Below the pieces are notes generated by a model. The model worked only from the letters and a program-made list of their open reading frames with translations, was not told the origin of the DNA and searched no databases. Positions 42,328-49,546 of a stretch of DNA of 64,000 bases are shown in pieces. Location of the stretch: positions 124,001 through 188,000 of the forward strand of contig NZ_JARVRX010000014.1 in assembly GCF_030209435.1 (NCBI RefSeq), given 5' to 3'. The stretch is from Mycolicibacterium sp. lyk4-40-TYG-92 (GTDB lineage: Bacteria > Actinomycetota > Actinomycetes > Mycobacteriales > Mycobacteriaceae). Each line of letters begins with the position of its first letter. Within the stretch, counting starts at the first letter, position 1. A program made the translations under genes and the position numbers.

Positions 42328-43505
42328 GAATAGCCCCCATCCGAAGCGCCGGCGTTGGTCTCGAACGGATTCCGGCGGCCGGTGAGCCTTTCGGCGCCCA
42401 GACCGATCGCGTACTGCTTGACGAATTCCACAGGTCCCAGCGCGGCCCACTGTTCCGAGTGCCGTTCTTCGTGATGCAGGATGCGATCGATGTCCATGTC
42501 CTGTTGGCGGGCCCCGCCGGGTCCGTCGTACCACATCTGACCCGACCCGATGATCTTGCGGAGTTGGTCGCCCGCATCCGCGGGATGGTCGATGTTGATC
42601 AGGAACACGTCACCGTAAGTGGACCCCGCCTGCTGGCTCAGCTGGTTCTGGATGAACCCGCCGCCCAGTCCCATCAGCATGCCGTTGGGCGTGGTGGCGA
42701 ACCGCCCGCCGCTGCCCGCAAGCCGCGGAACCTGCTGGTAGCTCCAGGAATTCGCCGTCTGCCGGTCGGCGATGCGCCGCACCTCGTTCGCGGTGTAGGG
42801 CGTTTCGGCGAAGTCGGTGTTCGGGTTTCCCTTTTTGTAGCTGGTGCCCGCGTTCAGGATGTACGTCATCAGCACTGCCCGACGGGCGTCGTCGGCAGTG
42901 GTCCCCGCGGGCAGCAGGAAGTAGTTGTTGTCATCGCTGGGATCGGTGCTCGTCCGGTTGTTGTCGACGACGCGCTCCATGCCCTCGAGGATGTCGAAAC
43001 TCGCCGGCGTGATGTGCTGCTGCCGTGCGACGTCGACGATGACCTGTGGCGGCACACCCTTTTTCGCGGCATTCTGCAGCCACTCGCGGTAGTACCCGGC
43101 ACTCGTTCCGCTCAGCAGACCCGCATCGCGCAGTGCGTCCTCGTACTTGTTGACCGGGTCATATCCCGGTTCTCCGGGGTCATCACCGATTCGTGGGTCT
43201 TTCACTTCCGGCACATCGAACGGAATCCGTTCGGCGGCTGCGCGATCACCATGCTCGTAGAGGAACGCGGCCGATTCGAGCTTCCCCGCGAACGCGGACA
43301 TACCCTGTCCGAGCACCTGCGCACGGCGCAGGAACGCATCCCCCGCCTCCCGGCATGCCTGGCCGCTGTCGAGTCCGGCCACCGGGCCCGCGGCGGCGGA
43401 GAGCTCGGGCCCGCCACCGTCGTTGAACAGCCCGCCGGCCAGCTCCGTCAACCCCCTCGCCGTTTCCCTCAGCGAGGCCACAACGACGGTCAACGGTGCG
43501 GTCAT
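42324..43505 (-). CDS. Putative type VII-secreted protein with HExxH metallopeptidase-like motif
   Basis: A 393-residue protein. The N-terminal 90 residues are Ala/Gly/Leu-rich helices of EspC/ESX-substrate style and carry YEHGD (83-87), the YxxxD/E export motif. The C-terminal part has LHHEERHSEQWAALGP, with HEERH at 345-349, and an Asn-Pro-Phe-Glu at 379-382 whose Glu382 is the possible third zinc ligand, as in gluzincin-like toxin domains (HExxH, GP, then NxFE). The middle is unrecognised. There is no Sec signal. It is coupled by ATGA overlap to a WXG gene upstream and by GTGA overlap to the lipoprotein gene downstream. A secreted protease or toxin is inferred, not shown. Confidence 0.65.
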   Translation of the reverse strand: MTAPLTVVVASLRETARGLTELAGGLFNDGGGPELSAAAGPVAGLDSGQACREAGDAFLRRAQVLGQGMSAFAGKLESAAFLYEHGDRAAAERIPFDVPEVKDPRIGDDPGEPGYDPVNKYEDALRDAGLLSGTSAGYYREWLQNAAKKGVPPQVIVDVARQQHITPASFDILEGMERVVDNNRTSTDPSDDNNYFLLPAGTTADDARRAVLMTYILNAGTSYKKGNPNTDFAETPYTANEVRRIADRQTANSWSYQQVPRLAGSGGRFATTPNGMLMGLGGGFIQNQLSQQAGSTYGDVFLINIDHPADAGDQLRKIIGSGQMWYDGPGGARQQDMDIDRILHHEERHSEQWAALGPVEFVKQYAIGLGAERLTGRRNPFETNAGASDGGYS

Positions 43506-44017
43506 GCCAGCTCCCAACCGACCTTGCGCACCTGGTAGCCGGTGTCGCGATCGGCCGCTTCGAATTTCGCGAGCAGCAATTTGATCGCGTTCTCGACCTC
43601 GATCCGCTTGGCGGCGATCTGCAGCGCCTGGACCGGCGAAACCCGCGCATACCAGCGGAGCCAGAAGCCGGGTGTGACCCCACCCTCATCGGCGACGTCC
43701 CACTGCGACTCGGCGGCGTCGACTGCCTTCTTCAGACTGGCGCGGAGCGCGGCAAGCTGCGCGCCACCTGCCGCCAACGGTCCGGCCACGGCATCGAGGT
43801 GGTTCCGATACGCGGTCTGTTCGTCAAGTGATTCGCGGCCCTGCTTCTGCGCCGCATCGGCGGCGGCGCCGGTCCAGTCCTCGGCGAGGTGGGCGAATTG
43901 CGTTCGTGCCCGGTCGATCTGAGCATCGACACGCTGGGCCGCGGCGCGTGCGTTGAGGGATGCGGTCAGCAGCGATTCCGGATCGGAATTCATCACCTGC
44001 GACACCGTGTAGGGCAT
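43502..44017 (-). CDS. WXG-like ESX-type helical protein, first gene of effector operon
   Basis: A 171-residue, mainly helical protein. Residues 1-95 form two Ala-rich helices separated by EDWTGAAADA, with W48-T49-G50 as the WXG turn, so it resembles an elongated WXG100 protein. The C-terminal 75 residues (GFWLRWYARVSPVQAL and so on) are unfamiliar. ATG 44017 gives a sensible N-terminus (MPYTVSQVM); the frame runs up to 44083. It likely forms a heterodimer with the YxxxD protein encoded next, since WXG and YxxxD combine as the secretion signal in known pairs. The operon begins here; there is no ESX core gene nearby. Confidence 0.68.
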   Translation of the reverse strand: MPYTVSQVMNSDPESLLTASLNARAAAQRVDAQIDRARTQFAHLAEDWTGAAADAAQKQGRESLDEQTAYRNHLDAVAGPLAAGGAQLAALRASLKKAVDAAESQWDVADEGGVTPGFWLRWYARVSPVQALQIAAKRIEVENAIKLLLAKFEAADRDTGYQVRKVGWELA

Positions 44018-44195
44018 GGACCGTCCCCCGTTCCCATCGGTCTCACCATTGTCCCCCACCGGACGCAGGCCACCGGTCACCAAAATCGAACCGCCGAGAC
44101 CGGGGTGTCACGAAGTGGGAACCTGGCTTCCACCGACCCCGCGGGCCGACTAAGACCGAATGGTGACCTCCCACGTCGCTCCCCCGCCGGACACA

Positions 44196-44336
44196 ATGCA
44201 AGCAATCGTGCTGACCGAGGGCTGGCGCTACGTCGACGCCGCGGGACTGCCGGTGGCGGAGGTGGCTGACGCGCACCGCCTCGTCGAGGCCGGCCACGTC
44301 CGAGGAAAGGTCATCCTCGCCACACATACCGACTGA
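44196..44336 (+). pseudogene. Internally deleted zinc-type quinone oxidoreductase remnant
   Basis: A 46-codon frame reads MQAIVLTEGWRYVDA and continues ...VAEVADAHRLVEAGHVRGKVIL. The first eight residues match the N-terminus of zinc-binding quinone oxidoreductases (M-x-A-I-V-L-T-E), and the last 25 match their C-terminus (AxAHRLLExGxVRGKxVL). The nearly 300 residues between are missing, so this looks like a gene that lost its middle in frame. An in-frame stop lies at 44151. Upstream ATG 44160 could add 12 residues. Confidence 0.6.
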
Positions 44337-44428
44337 ATTGTCCCACCAAAGCCCTTGGGACGGAGATGTATCCGAGCACCGGGCTGGTAGCGTGATGCGG
44401 ACGTTCAGGCGAGGGCACGGGAGGCGTT

Positions 44429-45898
44429 GTGGGGCACGGCGCATTGCTCCATCACCTGGTGTCCGACGCCGCTGCCGCCGTGCCCGATCGTCCCGCCATC
44501 ATCGCCGAAGACGGCACCGTCACGACGTTCGCGCAATTCGAGCGGTCGATCGCGGCGGTCGCCGGCTGGATCGCCTCCCAGACCGCGCGCGGCGACCGCG
44601 TCGCCGTGATCGCCGACAACGGCCCGGAGTACGCGACGCTCTACTACGCGGCGCCCCGCGCCGCATGCGTCCTCGTCCTGATCAACCAGCGGCTCAGCGC
44701 CGACGAGCAGGCCGCGCAACTGGCGACCGTGGATCCCGCCCTGATCCTGGGTGACGCCCGCTACCTGGAACCTCTGAACCGGCCCGACGCGATCGCGTTC
44801 GACGGCGAACAATGGATTGCGGCAACACAATCGACGCAGCGGCCCCGGCCCGACGAGCCGGACGCCGACGACCCCGTGTGGCTGCTCTTCACCAGCGGAT
44901 CGACGGGGGCTCCGAAAGGTGTTGTGCACACACATCGTTCGATCACCGCAGCGGTCCGGGGCAGCATCGCCGGCAGGTCGGTCCGTCCGGGCGGTGTCTA
45001 TCTGCTGCCGTTTCCCATGTGCCACATCGCCGGGTACAACATGCTGGTGCACCACGGCGCACAGTCGACGGTGCTGCCGGTGGCGGCATTCCGTCCCGAT
45101 GCCTTCGCGGCCGCGGTGAACAGGTGCCAGGTGACCTCGTGCTCGCTGGCCCCGACCATGCTGCACAGCCTGCTGGCTCACCTGGACCAGACCGGCATCG
45201 ATCTGCCGTCGCTGCGGGACATCGCCTACGGTTCGTCCGCCATCTCGGCCGACCTGCTGCGGCGTGCCCTCGACAGGCTCGACGTGGGATTCCACCAGGG
45301 CTACGGCATGACCGAAACCGGCGGCAACGTCACGTTTCTCGGCCCCGAGGACCATCGGGCGGGCGCCGCCGGTGACGCCGCCGTGCTCACCACCGCCGGC
45401 CGTCCCCACGCCGGCGTTCAGATCCGGATCGCGCCGAACGGCGAAATCCTGGTGCGCGGCGACCAGGTGGCGGTCCGGTACTGGCCCGACACGCCCACGA
45501 CCGACGACGGCTGGTTGCATACCGGCGACGCCGGATACCTCGACGACGACGGCCGGCTCGTGGTGTCGGACCGGCTCAAGGACGTCATCATCACCGGCGG
45601 CGAGAACGTGTCCTCACGGGAAGTCGAAGATGTGCTGTCATCGCACCCCGACGTGGATCAGGTTGCGGTCGTCGCGGTCCCGGACCCGTATTGGGGCGAG
45701 GCGATCTGCGCGGTCGTGGTGCCCACCGCCGACAGCCGGCCCGATGCCGACACCCTCGTCACGCACGTGCGTAAACACATCGCGGCGTTCAAGCGCCCGC
45801 GGCACGTCGTTTTCGTCGACGCCCTGCCGCTCACCACCAATGGCAAGATCGCGAAACAGATACTGCGCGAACAGCTCCGGGCACAGTTCACCGACTAG
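44429..45898 (+). CDS. Acyl-CoA synthetase (AMP-forming), FadD-like
   Basis: A 489-residue ANL enzyme, about 50 residues shorter than most FadD proteins. The P-loop is LLFTSGSTGAPKGVVHTH (about 151-168), the A5 motif GYGMTETGGNV, the hinge VSDRLKDVIITGGENVSSRE, and the catalytic lysine end TTNGKIAKQILRE. The GTG start follows GGGAGG. The pocket region HIAGYNM suggests a compact aryl or short-chain acid, but this cannot be decided. It is convergent with DUF2127, and no beta-oxidation gene is adjacent. Confidence 0.9.
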   Translation: MGHGALLHHLVSDAAAAVPDRPAIIAEDGTVTTFAQFERSIAAVAGWIASQTARGDRVAVIADNGPEYATLYYAAPRAACVLVLINQRLSADEQAAQLATVDPALILGDARYLEPLNRPDAIAFDGEQWIAATQSTQRPRPDEPDADDPVWLLFTSGSTGAPKGVVHTHRSITAAVRGSIAGRSVRPGGVYLLPFPMCHIAGYNMLVHHGAQSTVLPVAAFRPDAFAAAVNRCQVTSCSLAPTMLHSLLAHLDQTGIDLPSLRDIAYGSSAISADLLRRALDRLDVGFHQGYGMTETGGNVTFLGPEDHRAGAAGDAAVLTTAGRPHAGVQIRIAPNGEILVRGDQVAVRYWPDTPTTDDGWLHTGDAGYLDDDGRLVVSDRLKDVIITGGENVSSREVEDVLSSHPDVDQVAVVAVPDPYWGEAICAVVVPTADSRPDADTLVTHVRKHIAAFKRPRHVVFVDALPLTTNGKIAKQILREQLRAQFTD

Positions 45899-45913
45899 CC
45901 CGGGCCGACCGGC

Positions 45914-46681
45914 TCAGGGTGTGGCCGTCGCCAGGCCCGCCCGCTCGACGCTCATCAGACTCTCGGTCTCGTGCTCCCGCCGGTACGCCGCACCGCCGCC
46001 GTTGAGGCCGAACAGCCGCTTGCTCCACAACAACCACAGCACCGCGATGATGTTCACCGCCAACATCGCCACCCGCAGCGCGGTGACCTTCTCGGTCAGC
46101 TCGTACACCTCCAGCGGCAGGAAGATACCGGTGGCCACCACCGCGAAGTACTCGCCCCAGCGCCACATCCCCCACAGCCCAACGGCTTCCACCAACTCGA
46201 TCAACGCATACACCGCGATGCCGATCCCGATCCACAACAGGGTCGTGCCCGACATCGTGAAAGCGTCGTTGATGTGCCGAATGATCTTGGATCCGTCGAT
46301 ATTCCAGCCGATCTGGTCGGCCAGCGGGCGGAGCAGCGGCAGGTCCTTCTCGAACATGTCCCGCAGATGCACGCGCGCCGCTCGCACCCTGAACACGCCG
46401 TAGGACATCGCGGCCAGCAGTAGGAACCGGAAGACGCGCTCGACGGCCAGCACCCGCATCAGCACGCGGTCGCGCAGCAGGCGGCCGCGCGGAACCTCGG
46501 GTGCCGATTCCGCCGGCCCCTTCCCGCGTGGCGGACCGACGACGAACGTCTCGCAGCGCAGGCATCGCCACGCCTCACCGACCGGCGTCTGTACGTGCAG
46601 ACGGGCAGCCAGCTCCGGTTCATCCGGGGCGAACGTTGCATGGCCGCGTAGTCCGCATGACCGCAGGGCGAAATCCACCAT
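45914..46681 (-). CDS. DUF2127 membrane protein
   Basis: A 255-residue membrane protein. A cytosolic N-terminal part has two cysteine pairs (RSCGLRG and CLRCET) and a basic stretch, then four hydrophobic segments from about residue 85 on (VFRFLLLAAMSYGVF, TMSGTTLLWIGIGIAVYALI, GEYFAVVATGIFLPLEVYEL, VAMLAVNIIAVLWLLW). The YALIELVEAVGLW and EVYELTEK blocks are those of DUF2127. Function unknown. ATG 46681 is supported by TACGGT (46693-46688, minus) 6 nt before it, giving a leaderless mRNA. It is divergent from phr. Confidence 0.8.
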   Translation of the reverse strand: MVDFALRSCGLRGHATFAPDEPELAARLHVQTPVGEAWRCLRCETFVVGPPRGKGPAESAPEVPRGRLLRDRVLMRVLAVERVFRFLLLAAMSYGVFRVRAARVHLRDMFEKDLPLLRPLADQIGWNIDGSKIIRHINDAFTMSGTTLLWIGIGIAVYALIELVEAVGLWGMWRWGEYFAVVATGIFLPLEVYELTEKVTALRVAMLAVNIIAVLWLLWSKRLFGLNGGGAAYRREHETESLMSVERAGLATATP

Positions 46682-46763
46682 GCCGGTACCGTATCGACAC
46701 GAGCTGAACGGAGCACGCGAATCCCCCCGTCGCGGTTCCGCCGGCCCATACGAAGATGGACCG

Positions 46764-48143
46764 ATGCCGTCCCTACTGTGGTTCCGTCGCGACCTGCGAC
46801 TGCATGACCTGCCGGCCCTGGCGGCTGCGATCGACCAGGACCGTGAGGTACTCGCCTGCTTTGTGCTCGACCCGCGTCTCGAAGCGTCGTCGGGTGCGCG
46901 CCGCCTCCAGTTCCTGGGCGACTGCCTGAGACATCTGCATGCCCAGCTGGACGGTCGGCTGCTGATCACCCGGGGACGCCCAGAAGAGCGAATTCCGCTG
47001 ATCGCCAACGAGATCGGCGCAAGTGCCGTGCACATCTCGGCGGACTTCTCCCCGTTCGGCCGGCGCCGTGACGACCGGGTCCAGGACGCCCTGGATGACA
47101 TCCCGCTGGTTCCCACCGGCTCTCCGTATCTGGTCTCGCCCGGGCGGGTCACCAAAGACGACGACAGTCCGTACCGGGTTTTCACGCCGTTCTTCCGCCG
47201 CTGGCAGGACCACGGTTGGCGGCAACCGGCCGGCACCGGTCCGCAATCTGCACAGTGGATCGATCCGGGCAGCCTGGCCTCCGGGGCCGCCGCAGTGGCG
47301 GACATCCCGGACAGCGGTGCGACGCCCCACTTCGCCGCCGGCGAGGAGGCGGCGCTGCGCCAGTGGCGACGATTCGTCGACGCGGGCCTCGGCGACTATG
47401 CCGAGAATCGCGATCTGCCCGGCATCGACGGCACGAGTCAGATGTCGGTGCACCTCAAGTTCGGGACCATTCACCCGCGCACCATGGCCGCCGGTCTCGA
47501 CCTGAGCCACGGCAGCCACGTTGCGTACTTGCGCCAGCTGGCTTTTCGTGACTTCTATGCCGCGGTGCTCCACCACTGGCCCGACAGCGCCTGGCACAAC
47601 TGGAGCCGCGACTTCGACGCCATCGAAACCGATACCGACGACGAAGCGGAGCGGCTCTTCGAAGCCTGGAAAGCCGGACAGACCGGGTTTCCGTTCGTCG
47701 ACGCCGGCATGCGACAACTGCATCAGACGGGCTTCATGCCCAACCGGGTACGGATGATCACGGCGTCCTTTCTGGTCAAAGACCTGCACCTGCCGTGGCA
47801 GTGGGGTGCGCGCTGGTTCCTGGAGCAGCTGGTCGACGCCGACGTCGCCAACAACCAGCACGGCTGGCAGTGGTGCGCTGGCAGCGGCACCGATGCCGCG
47901 CCGTACTTCCGGGTGTTCAATCCGACAGCGCAAGGGCAGAAGTTCGACCCCGCGGGCGCCTACGTCCGCCGCTGGGTTCCCGAGTTGGCCGACGCCGCTG
48001 ACGCCCACCTCAAATCCGGATCACGCCCGGCGAACTACCCGGCAGCGATCGTCGATCACGGCGAGGAACGCGCCGAGGCGCTCCGCCGGTATCAAGCGGT
48101 CGGGGCCCACCGCGCCGCGGGGCACACGACGCGGAAACCGTAG
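46764..48143 (+). CDS. phr: Deoxyribodipyrimidine photolyase
   Basis: A 459-residue photolyase/cryptochrome. The N-terminal antenna domain opens MPSLLWFRRDLRLHDLPAL and the C-terminal FAD domain has LRQLAFRDFYAAVL, TGFPFVDAGMRQL, HQTGFMPNRVRMITASFLVKD (in segments) and NNQHGWQWCAGSGTDAAPYFRVFNP, given here as NNQHGWQWCAGSGTDAAPYF. It splits UV cyclobutane dimers using light and FADH. ATG 46764 gives the family start. It is divergent from the DUF2127 gene. Confidence 0.93.
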   Translation: MPSLLWFRRDLRLHDLPALAAAIDQDREVLACFVLDPRLEASSGARRLQFLGDCLRHLHAQLDGRLLITRGRPEERIPLIANEIGASAVHISADFSPFGRRRDDRVQDALDDIPLVPTGSPYLVSPGRVTKDDDSPYRVFTPFFRRWQDHGWRQPAGTGPQSAQWIDPGSLASGAAAVADIPDSGATPHFAAGEEAALRQWRRFVDAGLGDYAENRDLPGIDGTSQMSVHLKFGTIHPRTMAAGLDLSHGSHVAYLRQLAFRDFYAAVLHHWPDSAWHNWSRDFDAIETDTDDEAERLFEAWKAGQTGFPFVDAGMRQLHQTGFMPNRVRMITASFLVKDLHLPWQWGARWFLEQLVDADVANNQHGWQWCAGSGTDAAPYFRVFNPTAQGQKFDPAGAYVRRWVPELADAADAHLKSGSRPANYPAAIVDHGEERAEALRRYQAVGAHRAAGHTTRKP

Positions 48144-48423
48144 CGATACCCCGGCGTGTCGCAGCATCAATGGTGAGTGCCGGCCAATTGGCCAGTGCCG
48201 TCGCGGTTTTGCCGCACCGGGGGAAGGATGTCCATGCGTGCGGCGGACGGGCCGCTCCATTCGCGCTGTATCCGCTGTGGTGCGCTTTCGCCGCCGTGTT
48301 GTGCGGGCACATCTGGCAGCTGAACCGCAGGGCCGGCCAGCCGTAGCCGGCCAAGGTATGGCGCATCACAGGGCAATCGACTTACGCTGGCGTCCATCAC
48401 GCCCGATCCATGCGGAGGCCAGG

Positions 48424-48759
48424 TTGCAGAATCCGGAAGCTTTTCTCGACCAGTTCGCCGATGACGCGGCCGGGCGGGTGTTCGCCGAGCCGTACCACAC
48501 GCCCGATGGGTCGACTGTCATTCCCGTAGCCAAGGTCCGCCACGCCCGCACCGGGACGACGGCAAAACCTTTGGGCGTCTTCGTCATCCGTGACGATGGC
48601 ACGACCTGGGTGCCTGCCGTGGATGCCGACCGGATCGCGTTGGTGGGCGTGGTGACGGGCCTGGTGGCCGCGACCATCGGCTGCCTCACGCTGCTCCGGC
48701 GTCCGCCGTGGCCGGACCTGTCCGACCACGGACATCCGGCTTCGCGCCGGCGCCACTGA
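48424..48759 (+). CDS. GerW/YtfJ-family protein
   Basis: A 111-residue protein resembling the GerW (YtfJ) spore-protein family found outside spore formers: DDAAGRVFAEPYHTPDGSTV with TVIPVAKVRHARTG, then KPLGVFVIRDDGTTWVPAVD, and a final hydrophobic segment (IALVGVVTGLVAATIGCLTLL) as a probable membrane anchor. The start is TTG 48424, chosen because GGAGG lies 5 nt upstream; an in-frame ATG at 48358 lacks such a site. Function in mycobacteria is unknown. The 280 bp between phr and this gene hold no other gene I can support. Confidence 0.68.
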   Translation: MQNPEAFLDQFADDAAGRVFAEPYHTPDGSTVIPVAKVRHARTGTTAKPLGVFVIRDDGTTWVPAVDADRIALVGVVTGLVAATIGCLTLLRRPPWPDLSDHGHPASRRRH

Positions 48760-48826
48760 CGATCACCAGCGCTACGGCGCGGATTTCATCAGACAGATTC
48801 CATCCATCGACATACCGGCACCGCGT

Positions 48827-48852
48827 GGTTTCGCGACGGGGCCCATGGGTAT
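48827..48852 (+). promoter_or_regulatory. SigF-like promoter
   Basis: GGTTT (48827-48831), 15 nt, GGGTAT (48847-48852) fits the mycobacterial SigF consensus (GTTT, 15-17 nt, GGGTA). It would drive the small exported protein gene with a leader of about 85 nt. Confidence 0.5.
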
Positions 48853-48943
48853 GTGTTTTGCGGGGGTCGTGGAGTTGTTCGACCGCGGGACAGCGCGGAA
48901 GAGCGATTCCTCTTCATAACGACACACGCAAGGAGATCAACCC

Positions 48944-49357
48944 ATGACCTTGAAGAAGACCGCAGCGCGTGCAGTCGCTACCAGCATGCTTGGTCTGGCG
49001 GGCCTCGGCGTCGGCGCCGGTCTCGCGCAGGCAGACCCGGTCGGTCCGATGCCGACGCCGCCGTTTCCGTCGCCCAACGTCCCCGGACCTGGCGTAAACG
49101 CCGGGGCGCCCGGCAATCCGCTCCCGCCGGGGCGCGGCTTCCTGCCGCCTCCGGGACACGGCGGCCCGATGCCCCAGGACCGTGTTCCGTTCACCGCGAC
49201 ACCGTCCTGGGTCCTGGTCCCGGTCGTCCCGCCGATGGGCACGCCGCCGGCACCGCCGCTCCCGGACTGGGCCACCGGCATGCAGGTGGTTTGGAACCCC
49301 GACCTGGGCGCTTGGGGCGTCTGGGACATGCAGGGCAGTTCGTTCATTCGCATCTAG
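48944..49357 (+). CDS. Small exported proline-rich protein
   Basis: A 137-residue secreted protein. The Sec signal peptide is residues 1-30 (basic start, hydrophobic core TSMLGLAGLGVGAGL, cleavage after AQA). The mature part is Pro/Gly-rich (about 30-100), with a C-terminal WATGMQVVWNPDLGAWGVWD. AAGGAG lies 9-14 nt before the ATG. Such proteins are common and uncharacterised in mycobacteria; extracellular or cell-wall location is expected. It is monocistronic, between a SigF-like promoter and a strong terminator. Confidence 0.78.
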   Translation: MTLKKTAARAVATSMLGLAGLGVGAGLAQADPVGPMPTPPFPSPNVPGPGVNAGAPGNPLPPGRGFLPPPGHGGPMPQDRVPFTATPSWVLVPVVPPMGTPPAPPLPDWATGMQVVWNPDLGAWGVWDMQGSSFIRI

Positions 49358-49369
49358 CAGGCAACAAGC

Positions 49370-49404
49370 GGCCGCCACCCCGTCGTTCTGACGGGGTGGC
49401 GGCC
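49370..49404. terminator. Strong terminator hairpin after exported protein gene
   Basis: A 15-bp perfect stem, 49370-49384 with 49390-49404, with the 5-nt loop GTTCT, starts 13 nt after the stop codon. There is only a short TTT following, as is common for mycobacterial terminators. Confidence 0.75.
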
Positions 49405-49546
49405 CGCTTTCGACCACCGCCCCCGACACAATCCCGGGAAACTCTACGGATACTCCCAGCTGAATCCCAGGCAGAAATGCTAACTCGAGCGTCAATTCTT
49501 CCTACCGTTACCGCAGACCAACAGCGGGCGCGCGGAGGGAACGACC

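Noticed and set aside
46682..47305. N-terminal extension of the DUF2127 gene
   Set aside because: It is antisense to phr; a -10 element and the family start support ATG 46681.
48144..48423. Short open frames between phr and the GerW-like gene, including one with a CxxC
   Set aside because: None has a good ribosome-binding site or a recognisable fold, and frames on both strands are equally open.
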